DNA from: Pseudomonas sp. FP198
Lineage (GTDB): Bacteria; Pseudomonadota; Gammaproteobacteria; Pseudomonadales; Pseudomonadaceae
Direction: 5' to 3'
Assembly: GCF_030687895.1 (NCBI RefSeq)
Contig: NZ_CP117452.1
Location: 5,759,501 to 5,823,500 of the forward strand
Length of the DNA: 64,000 bases
Below, piece after piece: positions 52,035 through 59,672 of the stretch. The translations under genes were made by a program, and so were the position numbers. The notes beneath the pieces were generated by a model. The model ran no database searches and had not been told where the DNA came from. It worked only from the letters and a program-made list of their open reading frames with translations. Numbering within the stretch: position 1 is the first letter of the stretch; every line of letters begins with the position of its first letter.

Positions 52035-53945
52035 TCAGCGGCTATCCGACTGGATCTTTGCCAATGGCTCGTGAAACCGTAGCAGTCGTCCCGCATTGCC
52101 CAGCACCAGCAATGTGCTCAGGTTATGCAGCAGCGCGGCGATCATCGCCCCCGCTGCTCCGAGCCAGCCGAACGCAGCGAAAGCGACGATGGCCAGCGTC
52201 CAGCCCAGGCCAATGATCACGTTGACCTGCAACGTGCGTCGACACTGGCGACTCAACCGCACGCAAGTTCCGAGACGTCGCAGATCACTGCCGATCAACA
52301 CGATATCCGCCGACGCCAGGGCGATATCGGCACCGCCCGCGCCCATCGCCACGCCCACCACACCGGCTTTCAGCGCCAGCGAATCGTTGATCCCGTCACC
52401 CACCACCATCGGACGGAAACCCTGGTCGATTTCGACCATGACCCGGTCAAGCTTGTCCTCCGGCAGCGCCTGTGCCTGCAGCTCGCTGATACCGACATCG
52501 TGCGCCAGCGCGGCGGCTACACTCTGACGATCCCCCGTGAGCAATAACTGGCGACCCAGCCCCAGCGTCCGCAGTTCGGTCATGGCCACCCGCGCTTCCG
52601 GCTTGACGCTGTCGGCCAGCAGCAGCCAGGCGCGAAACTGCCCGTCCAGTGCCAGGCCGGCGATCGGGCCGTCATGACTGGGAACCGTCGGTGTCTCGAT
52701 GCCCAACCGGGCAAACAATTCGGGTCGGCCAAGGGCGGCCTCCCCCTGCCCTGTCATGGCGACTACCCCGAGCCCCTGGCGTTCGTGAATATCAGTCAGC
52801 GGCAGATAATTTTGCGCTGCCACCAGCCCCGCCAAGGCACGACTGACCGGATGACTGCTGGCCGATCCGAGGCTCGCTGCCAGTGGCAGCAATGCGGCAG
52901 GATCGTCCTCGGTACTTTCGATCGATTGCAGACGCAGGGTGCCGTAGGTCAGGGTCCCGGTCTTGTCGATGACCAACGAGGTGAGGTCCGCCAGCTCCTC
53001 GAGAAAAGCCGAGCTGCGGATCAGGATGCCGTGGCGCGCCGCCACCGCAATCCCGGCGATGGCCGTCGCCGGGGCTGACAGCACCAGGGCGCAGGGACAC
53101 GCTGCCACCAGCACCGCCAACATTGCCTGGGCGTCATTGGTGACAAACCAGGTAACCGCCGCCAGCAACAACACCAGCACCAGATAACTTCCCGCGTAGC
53201 GTTCCAGCAAGCGGGTGATCGGCGGTTTCGAGCGCTCGGCGTTCTGCATCAGCGCAATGACTTTGCCCAGCGTCGATTCATCGCCGGTGCGGGTCACCTC
53301 CAGGCGCAACAGACCGTCGAGGTTGATCGCGCCGCCAAAGACGTCAACGCCCGCCACCGCCTCCAATGGCACCGACTCACCCGTAATGGGCGCGGTGTCG
53401 AGGCTCGCTTGGCCGGACAGCACCCGACCATCGGCGGGCACCCGGTCGCCGGCGCGGACCTCCACCACATCGCCGGGTCGCAACGTAGCGTTGTCCACTT
53501 CGATGATCGAGCCATCAGCCTGCACTTTGCGGCCCTGGCTGCGGGTCAATTGGCGAAGGGCATCGATCGCTTCCTGGGAACCGATGACGCTGCGCTCTTC
53601 CAGCACATGGCCGAAAATCATGATGATCGGCAACAGCGCTGCCGTCAGCAGGTCGCCGGTAGCCCAAGCCCCCAGCATCGCCAGGGCGATCAACTGATCG
53701 GTAATCCCATGCAGGCTTGGATGACGCAGGCTGTACCAGGCCGAGCGCATCACCGGCACCGCCACCAACAGCGAGGCGAACCCCAACAGCAGTTGGCTGA
53801 CGGTACCCTGCTCTGGCAACCAGACGCGCCAGGCCAGGCCCAGGGCAAGCAAGCCGAGGGCGAGCATCGCCAGGGTCAGTTGCCGAGCGGCCGCGCGTTG
53901 CTCGGCGGTGGACAGCATCGGCATGTTGATACTCTGCGCGGTCAT
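52035..53945 (-). CDS. P1B-type heavy-metal ATPase without N-terminal metal-binding domain
   Basis: A 636-residue P-type ATPase, last gene of the SPFH operon. Motifs are TGES at about 188-191 (actuator), the membrane metal site CPC at 283-285 in AACPCALVLSAPAT, DKTGTLT from 327 (phosphorylation), the HP dipeptide near 365 in SSHPVSRA, and VVGDGINDSLAL. No heavy-metal-associated domain or His tail precedes the first helix. The last helices have HNLSTLLVLGNAGRLL, unlike the copper class and only loosely like zinc/cadmium pumps. It would export a metal from the cytoplasm. The metal is undetermined. The start overlaps the previous gene by ATGA. Confidence 0.9.
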   Translation of the reverse strand: MTAQSINMPMLSTAEQRAAARQLTLAMLALGLLALGLAWRVWLPEQGTVSQLLLGFASLLVAVPVMRSAWYSLRHPSLHGITDQLIALAMLGAWATGDLLTAALLPIIMIFGHVLEERSVIGSQEAIDALRQLTRSQGRKVQADGSIIEVDNATLRPGDVVEVRAGDRVPADGRVLSGQASLDTAPITGESVPLEAVAGVDVFGGAINLDGLLRLEVTRTGDESTLGKVIALMQNAERSKPPITRLLERYAGSYLVLVLLLAAVTWFVTNDAQAMLAVLVAACPCALVLSAPATAIAGIAVAARHGILIRSSAFLEELADLTSLVIDKTGTLTYGTLRLQSIESTEDDPAALLPLAASLGSASSHPVSRALAGLVAAQNYLPLTDIHERQGLGVVAMTGQGEAALGRPELFARLGIETPTVPSHDGPIAGLALDGQFRAWLLLADSVKPEARVAMTELRTLGLGRQLLLTGDRQSVAAALAHDVGISELQAQALPEDKLDRVMVEIDQGFRPMVVGDGINDSLALKAGVVGVAMGAGGADIALASADIVLIGSDLRRLGTCVRLSRQCRRTLQVNVIIGLGWTLAIVAFAAFGWLGAAGAMIAALLHNLSTLLVLGNAGRLLRFHEPLAKIQSDSR

Positions 53946-54994
53946 TGCCCGCCTCCCTGGATGATCAGACGAGAATCGTCTTTCGGGTCGACCGTGGTGA
54001 CGGAACCAGCCCGACCAAGAATCCCGGGCATGCGTTCGCGGTACAGACGCAGCAGCATCTGCGGATCGTTGTCCTGGGTTTTCGCCAGGCCCGACACCGA
54101 GGCTGTGTCGGTCGATGCCTTGGCAAGCCGTTCGCTGGCCTGGGCATGGGCGACTTGTAACGCACGGTCGGCTTCCTCGCGGGCAGCCTGGGTCTGCTTC
54201 TCCGCCTCGGTTCGGGCGTTGGCGACCGCTTTGTCGGCCTGCTGGCTAGCCGTCAGCACCGCATTGAATGCGCTCACCGCCGGCCCCGGCAGGCTCGATT
54301 GCACGTCGACCCGCACCACTTCGATCCCCAAGCCCTGCCCCGTCGCGGTCAGGTCAGCCAGGCGCCGATTGATGCCCTGCACCAGGTCGCCACGCAAGCG
54401 TTCACGGCGCTCCGCGGCCTGGGTATCGCTGCCCATCAGTTCGGGGCGGGCCACCAGAATGGTGTCCAGGTCTCGCGCCGCGGCAAGCGCCACGGCACTT
54501 CTCGTCGCCAACCGGTCCAACGCCGGCAATACATGTTCGCCTTGGAGGACAAACGCATAAGGCTCGATGACCTTGTAAAAGAGCCGCACATCCAGTTGCA
54601 CCACGCCCGCATCGCCGGTCAACAGATAACCGGAGCCCGCGAGTTCGTCGCTGACCGGCGTGGCGAAACTGGCGACGCGATCAGCCTGCAAGGCCGCATC
54701 CGAACGCAGCAGACTTTCCACCCGGCGCTCCAGCACCCGGTCTGCCGCCGGAAGCAAAATCACTTGTTCCACGGGACTCGGCCACGCCAATAACAAACCG
54801 GCATTGTGGATTCTATCCAGCGCACCAAAGTGTAAAACCACCGCCCGGCTCTGCGGATCAATTTGCCGCACATTGGAAAATATCCAGGCCAACGCCGCCA
54901 GGACAGTCACAGCATAGAGCGCGAGGAACGCCAGACGCCCGGCCTGAATCCACGGGCTGGATAACTCATTTGTTCCACGTGGAACCACGCTCAT
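53942..54994 (-). CDS. SPFH protein, HflK-like
   Basis: A 350-residue band-7/stomatin family protein. One N-terminal helix (LAFLALYAVTVLAALAWIFS) is followed by the SPFH domain (QSRAVVLHFGALDRIHNAGL and QLDVRLFYKVIEPYAFVLQG), then an Ala/Glu-rich coiled coil (NARTEAEKQTQAAREEADRA). HflK proper sits in the hfq-hflX operon, so this is a paralogue. A perfect parS site lies in its first codons. It overlaps both neighbours by 4 bp, so the stoichiometric products probably assemble together as a membrane ring. Confidence 0.88.
   Translation of the reverse strand: MSVVPRGTNELSSPWIQAGRLAFLALYAVTVLAALAWIFSNVRQIDPQSRAVVLHFGALDRIHNAGLLLAWPSPVEQVILLPAADRVLERRVESLLRSDAALQADRVASFATPVSDELAGSGYLLTGDAGVVQLDVRLFYKVIEPYAFVLQGEHVLPALDRLATRSAVALAAARDLDTILVARPELMGSDTQAAERRERLRGDLVQGINRRLADLTATGQGLGIEVVRVDVQSSLPGPAVSAFNAVLTASQQADKAVANARTEAEKQTQAAREEADRALQVAHAQASERLAKASTDTASVSGLAKTQDNDPQMLLRLYRERMPGILGRAGSVTTVDPKDDSRLIIQGGGQ
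54972..54985. promoter_or_regulatory. Perfect parS site in the HflK-like gene
   Basis: The 16-mer TGTTCCACGTGGAACC contains the 14 bp ParB palindrome and matches the flank bases of known Pseudomonas parS sites. A half-site GTTCCAC follows at 55001-55007. Confidence 0.85.
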
Positions 54995-56028
54995 GGTTGT
55001 GTTCCACCTTTAGGCTCCAGAGCGGGTGGACCGTCCACCAGAACGCGAAACGGTGCCGCGTCAGTGCGCAAGATCAGTTTGGTGCCGGGGCCGACAATGG
55101 TGTTCAAGGTGTCCAGCGAGCGCAGCAAATTATAAAGCTGCGGCGAACCGGCATAGGCCTTGCCGTAGATTTCAGCTGCTTCGACGCGGGACTGCGCTTC
55201 GATCCCCGCTGCTTTAACCGTGGCATCAGCCTGCATGATTCGCGCATCGCGTTCGGCCGCCGAGCGAATCTGCGCCGCTTCGCGCTTGCCGATGGCTGTG
55301 CGCTCCGTGGCGATGGTTTCACGTTCGGCACGCATGCGGTCCACGGTCGCGGTGAGCGTCACCGAGGGCAGCGTCAGGCGTTCGATACCCACCTGCAAAA
55401 CCCGCACGCCATAAGTGGCGAGCAATTGTTGCTCGATCTGCTGACGCAACTGGGCTTCGAAATCGGCAATATGCACCTGACTGGCGTCGGTATTGACCAG
55501 GTTTGCCAAATCAAAACTGGCCGCCGTTGTTTCCAGTGCCGAGCCGACGAAGGTGCGAATCTGCCGCGCAGCTTCGTCCGGCTGGTTCTGCACGGCGCGC
55601 ATGAAGCGCTGCACATGGTCCGGGTCACCCTGGACCTGCCACGCCACATAGGCCTGGACGATGATCCGCAGACCGTCGCGTGTGCCGACGTCCTGCAATC
55701 CGCTGGAGGTGGTGCGCAGCCTGAGGTCTACCGGGATCGCCGCCTCGAAAGGTGCCGGCCAGCGCCAGCCCAGGCCGGGTTGCAAAAGTACCCGCGCCGG
55801 GTTGCCGAAGCGGGTAATGACAGTGGCCTCCCCCGAACGCACCTGTACCAGGCTGGCCGCCGCAACGGCAAACGCCACCAGCAGCGCGGCCCAGCCCATC
55901 CGCCGCCACGGAAACGGGCCGGCTTGCTGCGGATCGCCATGATGATGGTGATGCCCGTGATGGTGTCCGGCATGACCGTGATCGTGACCGGCATGGTCGT
56001 GATGACCATGGGAAGAGGACTGGCTCAA
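54991..56028 (-). CDS. SPFH protein, HflC-like, with histidine-rich N-terminus
   Basis: A 345-residue SPFH protein. Residues 1-30 contain fifteen histidines (HGHHDHAGHDHGHAGHHHGH and more), a likely zinc/nickel/copper-binding tail. One helix follows (WAALLVAFAVAAASLVQV), then the SPFH domain (GEATVITRFGNPARVLLQPG, VAWQVQGDPDHVQRFMRAVQ) and a helical coiled coil (ERETIATERTAIGKREAAQI). HflC itself has no such tail. With a metal ATPase in the same operon, the tail probably gathers metal for export or senses it. Overlaps both neighbours by 4 bp. Confidence 0.88.
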   Translation of the reverse strand: MSQSSSHGHHDHAGHDHGHAGHHHGHHHHHGDPQQAGPFPWRRMGWAALLVAFAVAAASLVQVRSGEATVITRFGNPARVLLQPGLGWRWPAPFEAAIPVDLRLRTTSSGLQDVGTRDGLRIIVQAYVAWQVQGDPDHVQRFMRAVQNQPDEAARQIRTFVGSALETTAASFDLANLVNTDASQVHIADFEAQLRQQIEQQLLATYGVRVLQVGIERLTLPSVTLTATVDRMRAERETIATERTAIGKREAAQIRSAAERDARIMQADATVKAAGIEAQSRVEAAEIYGKAYAGSPQLYNLLRSLDTLNTIVGPGTKLILRTDAAPFRVLVDGPPALEPKGGTQP

Positions 56029-57986
56029 TGGGCAGCTCCTGGCTGGACAGGTTGGTTTGGCGATGCGGGATCCGCCGGCAGCGTGAAGGTGCGCAGGTCA
56101 ATGGTCGGTGCGTTGCCGTTGCCGCCCAGGCGATGGTCAAGGATCAGCAAGCTGGCGCTGCCGAGGCCCTGGCTCAGTTGACCGAGGTATTGCTCCAGCA
56201 CGAAGGCATGGCCAGCCGTCGCGTAGGCCTGGCGTTCGGCGCGAAAGCGCAGGTCGGCGGCTTGGGCAGTGGCGTTGATTTCACGCGCCGTGGCTTGGGC
56301 CTGATCGTTGGCAGTGCTGGCTTGCAGTTGCGCCTGGTTGACCTGCTGCGCAGCGGCGCCGCGCTCACGGGCGATCAACGCCTGGGCACCGATCTGCGCC
56401 GCTTGTACACCGTGGTAGGCATTGGCTGCGCCAGCCGGGGGATGGATCGCCTCGACCACTGTCGCAAGAACCTCCACGCCGCTGTCGAGCGATTGCAGAT
56501 CGGCCTGTACGGTGCGACCGATTTCCTCCGCCAGGCTGACACGGTCCGCACCCAGCAAGCCATCCAGCGTGCGCGAGGCAAATTCATGCACCAGGACGCG
56601 GCTGGCCGTGCTGCGAATCAGCGTCGGCACATCAGCACTGTGGTACGTCGCCGCCAGCGCCGCTGCATCCGTCAGGCCGATGCGATAGACGAAGCGTACG
56701 TCCATGTTGACGATCTGGAAGCTCTGCTGATCCGCGCGACGGCTGGCGATGACCTGGGATTTGTCATTCACATGGCTGGCATCCCACAACCGATTGGCGA
56801 TAGCCGGAGCCGGTCCCTCTGCCGGTTCCGCGACCGAGGCCGTCTTGCCGTCGCCGACGCTGGTCGCCAACTCGTGGACGACACCGTTCTCGACGCTCAA
56901 TACCCTGCCCCACGGCCACGGCAACCCTGCATGGAGACCAGGGCCAAAGACCTGCACCGGCTTGCCGAAACGTTCATAGATGCCGCGTCCTTGCAGCGGC
57001 ACCTCATGCACGCCGGTCAGCAGCCACCCCACCATCGCCACCAATGCCAGCACCGGTAAAAAGGCCCGGCGCATGTAGCTGAACGCCCAGATCTGGCGCA
57101 GGTCGATGCCAAAACGATTGTGCAATTCATGCTGCAAGGCCAACAGTGGTCGCGGCGGCCAGCGCAGCAGATCGGCGATCACACTGCGACCCAGCAGTGT
57201 CGGTTCCAAGGTGTTCCGGCGCGGGCTGAACAACGCCAGCAGCGCGCGTAGCATCAACTCCGCCGCCACCAGGCCCGGCAACAAACCGATCAGCACCGCC
57301 AGGCGTACCGGCCAGACGGACGCATCCCCGGCGAAGAGCAGACACACGGCAGCCAGTACCAGCACGATGATCGGCACCCGTGTCAGCTGCGCCAGCGCCG
57401 CCGCTTCGGGCCATTCGATCGGCGACTGTTGAGCCAGTTGGCGCTCGAACGCCAGCAACCCGAACGCCAGCACCAACGAAAGCACCGCGCCGACGCTGGC
57501 CGCCACGCCGAGCGAAGCGGCAGGCAACGCCAAGTCCCAGGTTTGCTCCAGAACCAGCAACGACAGCAGCGCCCAGCCGGCAAGCCACAGGAGCGGCCCG
57601 CCGATTTGCTGCAGCAGACCGATCCAGCGCGCGCTGATCCGCTCAAGCAGGCGCTCGTACCAACCCGAGTTATCAACAGGCTCATCTTCGCCAGGCAGGA
57701 TATCCACAACCGGAAGCAAGGCCTTGCTACGCCATTGCGTGATCCACCAGGCCGATTGCAATCCGGCCACCAGCACCGATAACGCCGCGCCTTGGCTCAC
57801 CAGCAACGCCGGCCATATCGATTGTGGCGAAAAAAGCCCGATGAAAAACGCCGACACCAGCCCCAGCCCCGCGAGGCCGCCCAGTACTAGCGCGATCCGC
57901 TTCAAGCGCAGCCCATGGAATGCAGCGCGCTGGAAGCGCGGCCAGTCGGCCACGTGTGCCCCGTCTATTTCCAGATCGACTTGCAT
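56025..57986 (-). CDS. Large polytopic SPFH protein
   Basis: A 653-residue protein, first gene of the operon. Residues about 1-330 hold six or seven hydrophobic helices (IALVLGGLAGLGLVSAFFIG, WLAGWALLSLLVLEQ, VPIIVLVLAAVCLLFAG, FLPVLALVAMVGWLLTG). From about 335 there is an SPFH domain (GRGIYERFGKPVQVFGPGLH, VNMDVRFVYRIGLTDAAALA) and a coiled coil with many Ala/Gln (ARERGAAAQQVNQAQLQAST). A typical SPFH protein has one membrane anchor, so the N-terminal extension is unusual and may form a platform for the other subunits. I know no named homologue. Confidence 0.85.
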   Translation of the reverse strand: MQVDLEIDGAHVADWPRFQRAAFHGLRLKRIALVLGGLAGLGLVSAFFIGLFSPQSIWPALLVSQGAALSVLVAGLQSAWWITQWRSKALLPVVDILPGEDEPVDNSGWYERLLERISARWIGLLQQIGGPLLWLAGWALLSLLVLEQTWDLALPAASLGVAASVGAVLSLVLAFGLLAFERQLAQQSPIEWPEAAALAQLTRVPIIVLVLAAVCLLFAGDASVWPVRLAVLIGLLPGLVAAELMLRALLALFSPRRNTLEPTLLGRSVIADLLRWPPRPLLALQHELHNRFGIDLRQIWAFSYMRRAFLPVLALVAMVGWLLTGVHEVPLQGRGIYERFGKPVQVFGPGLHAGLPWPWGRVLSVENGVVHELATSVGDGKTASVAEPAEGPAPAIANRLWDASHVNDKSQVIASRRADQQSFQIVNMDVRFVYRIGLTDAAALAATYHSADVPTLIRSTASRVLVHEFASRTLDGLLGADRVSLAEEIGRTVQADLQSLDSGVEVLATVVEAIHPPAGAANAYHGVQAAQIGAQALIARERGAAAQQVNQAQLQASTANDQAQATAREINATAQAADLRFRAERQAYATAGHAFVLEQYLGQLSQGLGSASLLILDHRLGGNGNAPTIDLRTFTLPADPASPNQPVQPGAAH

Positions 57987-58206
57987 GTCACTCCAGTGCT
58001 TGTGGCATTCGAGAACCGGACACGCGAAGCCTACGGCACCGCATCGCTCCGTTACATGTCGTTACCTTATAACCAACGCTGTGAAATTTCCGTTTTGAAT
58101 TCTTCATGGCAAACCCTGCGGCGGACGCTTGACTTAAGCCTTGACCGTTATCCGCGAGAACACTCATATTATGGTTATAATTTTTCCAGGCATGAGGGAA
58201 ACCGTA
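57987..58206. promoter_or_regulatory. Divergent control region, SPFH operon and dihydrolipoamide dehydrogenase
   Basis: This AT-rich 220 bp gap holds TATAAT at 58176-58181 (plus), a perfect -10 with TSS near 58188 for the dehydrogenase gene, and TTGACT/TTGACC around 58129-58146. I find no Zur-type palindrome here, so zinc control of the SPFH operon is not supported. Confidence 0.45.
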
Positions 58207-59607
58207 ATGAGCAATTACGACGTGATCATTCTGGGCGGCGGCCCCGGCGGTTATAACGCAGCGATCCGGGCCGGACAGTTGGGGTTGAAGGCGGCCTGCG
58301 TGGAAGGCCGCGCGACCCTCGGCGGGACTTGCCTGAACGTCGGTTGCATGCCTTCCAAGGCGTTGCTGCACGCCTCCGAACTGTACGAAGCGGCCAAGGG
58401 CGCGGAATTCGCCCAACTGGGGATCAACGTCAGCCCTACCCTCGACCTCGCGCAAATGATGAAACAAAAGGATGAAAGCGTCGCGGGCCTGACCAAGGGC
58501 ATCGAGTTTCTGTTTCGCAAAAACAAGGTTGACTGGATCAAGGGCTGGGGCCACATCGACGGCCCGGGCAAAGTGACCGTCACCGGTGAGGACGGTGGCA
58601 AGACCGAACTGAGTGCCAAGGATATCGTCATCGCCACCGGCTCCGAGCCGACGCCACTGCCGGGGGTCGACATCGATAACCAGCGCATTCTCGATTCCAC
58701 CGGTGCGTTGTCCCTGAGCGAAGTGCCTCGGCACCTGGTGGTGATCGGCGCTGGCGTCATCGGCCTTGAACTCGGTTCAGTCTGGCGGCGCTTGGGTGCC
58801 GAAGTCACCGTCGTGGAATACCTCGATCGCATTTGCCCAGGCGTCGACGGCGAAGCCGGCAAAACCCTGCAGCGGGCCCTGGCCAAGCAGGGCATCCAGT
58901 TCAAGCTGAGCGCCAAGGTGACCCGCGCCGTTTCCTCGGCAAGCGGCGTGCAACTGCAAATTGAACCCGCGGCCGGAGGCGAGGCGCAAAGCCTGGACGC
59001 CGACTACGTACTGGTTGCCATCGGCCGTCGGCCTTATACCCAGGGCCTGGGGCTGGAAAATGCAGGATTGACGACCGACCAACGCGGCCTGCTCGCCAAC
59101 CAGCGCCACCGCACCGAAGCGCCCGGCTTCTGGGTGATCGGCGACGTGACGTCCGGGCCGATGCTTGCGCACAAGGCTGAAGACGAGGCCATGGCCTGCA
59201 TCGAACAGATTGTTGGCAAGGCTGGCGAGGTCAATTACGACTTGATCCCCAATGTCATCTATACCCGTCCTGAATTGGCCAGCGTCGGCAGGACCGAAGA
59301 ACAGCTCAAGGCCGAAGGCCGCGCCTACAAGGTCGGGAAATTTCCGTTCAGCGCCAACAGCCGGGCAAAGATCAATCATGAAACCGAGGGGTTCGCCAAG
59401 GTATTGGCCGACGAGCGCACCGACGAAATTCTCGGCGTGCACTTGGTAGGCCCGAGCGTCAGCGAGATGATCGGGGAGTACTGCGTAGCGATGGAATTCG
59501 GTGCCTCGGCCGAGGACATCGCCCTGATCTGCCACCCCCACCCCACTCGCTCGGAGGCGTTGCGCCAAGCAGCGATGAACGTGGAGGGAATGGCGACACA
59601 GATGTAG
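58207..59607 (+). CDS. lpd3: Dihydrolipoyl dehydrogenase (Lpd3-type)
   Basis: A 466-residue flavoprotein disulfide reductase, the E3 that reoxidises dihydrolipoamide with NAD+. YDVIILGGGPGGYNAAIRAG binds FAD, GGTCLNVGCMPSKALL holds the redox-active cysteine pair, VVIGAGVIGLELGSVWRRLG binds NAD, and HPHPTRSEALRQA contains the active-site His-Glu pair. No E1 or E2 genes are adjacent, so it is an extra E3. The start at 58207 has GAGGG 8 bp upstream. The gene order cls-cfa-...-lpd agrees with P. putida as I recall it. Confidence 0.93.
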   Translation: MSNYDVIILGGGPGGYNAAIRAGQLGLKAACVEGRATLGGTCLNVGCMPSKALLHASELYEAAKGAEFAQLGINVSPTLDLAQMMKQKDESVAGLTKGIEFLFRKNKVDWIKGWGHIDGPGKVTVTGEDGGKTELSAKDIVIATGSEPTPLPGVDIDNQRILDSTGALSLSEVPRHLVVIGAGVIGLELGSVWRRLGAEVTVVEYLDRICPGVDGEAGKTLQRALAKQGIQFKLSAKVTRAVSSASGVQLQIEPAAGGEAQSLDADYVLVAIGRRPYTQGLGLENAGLTTDQRGLLANQRHRTEAPGFWVIGDVTSGPMLAHKAEDEAMACIEQIVGKAGEVNYDLIPNVIYTRPELASVGRTEEQLKAEGRAYKVGKFPFSANSRAKINHETEGFAKVLADERTDEILGVHLVGPSVSEMIGEYCVAMEFGASAEDIALICHPHPTRSEALRQAAMNVEGMATQM

Positions 59608-59629
59608 TCACCCGGCTGAATGGAACATC

Positions 59630-59659
59630 TGTGGCGAGGGAGCAAGCTCCCTCGCCACA
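59630..59659. repeat. Single REP-class palindrome after lpd3
   Basis: TGTGGCGAGGGAGCAAGCTC continues into CCTCGCCACA, a 30 bp near-perfect palindrome. It is the same arm type as the 12280 pair. It lies between convergent genes and may act as a terminator. Confidence 0.85.
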
Positions 59660-59672
59660 TCCAGACCCATTG

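Noticed and set aside
58160..58185. AT-rich ATATTATGGTTATAAT as a third Zur box
   Set aside because: Arms do not match the TGTTATA-N-TATAACA pattern. It reads better as a TATAAT -10 element.
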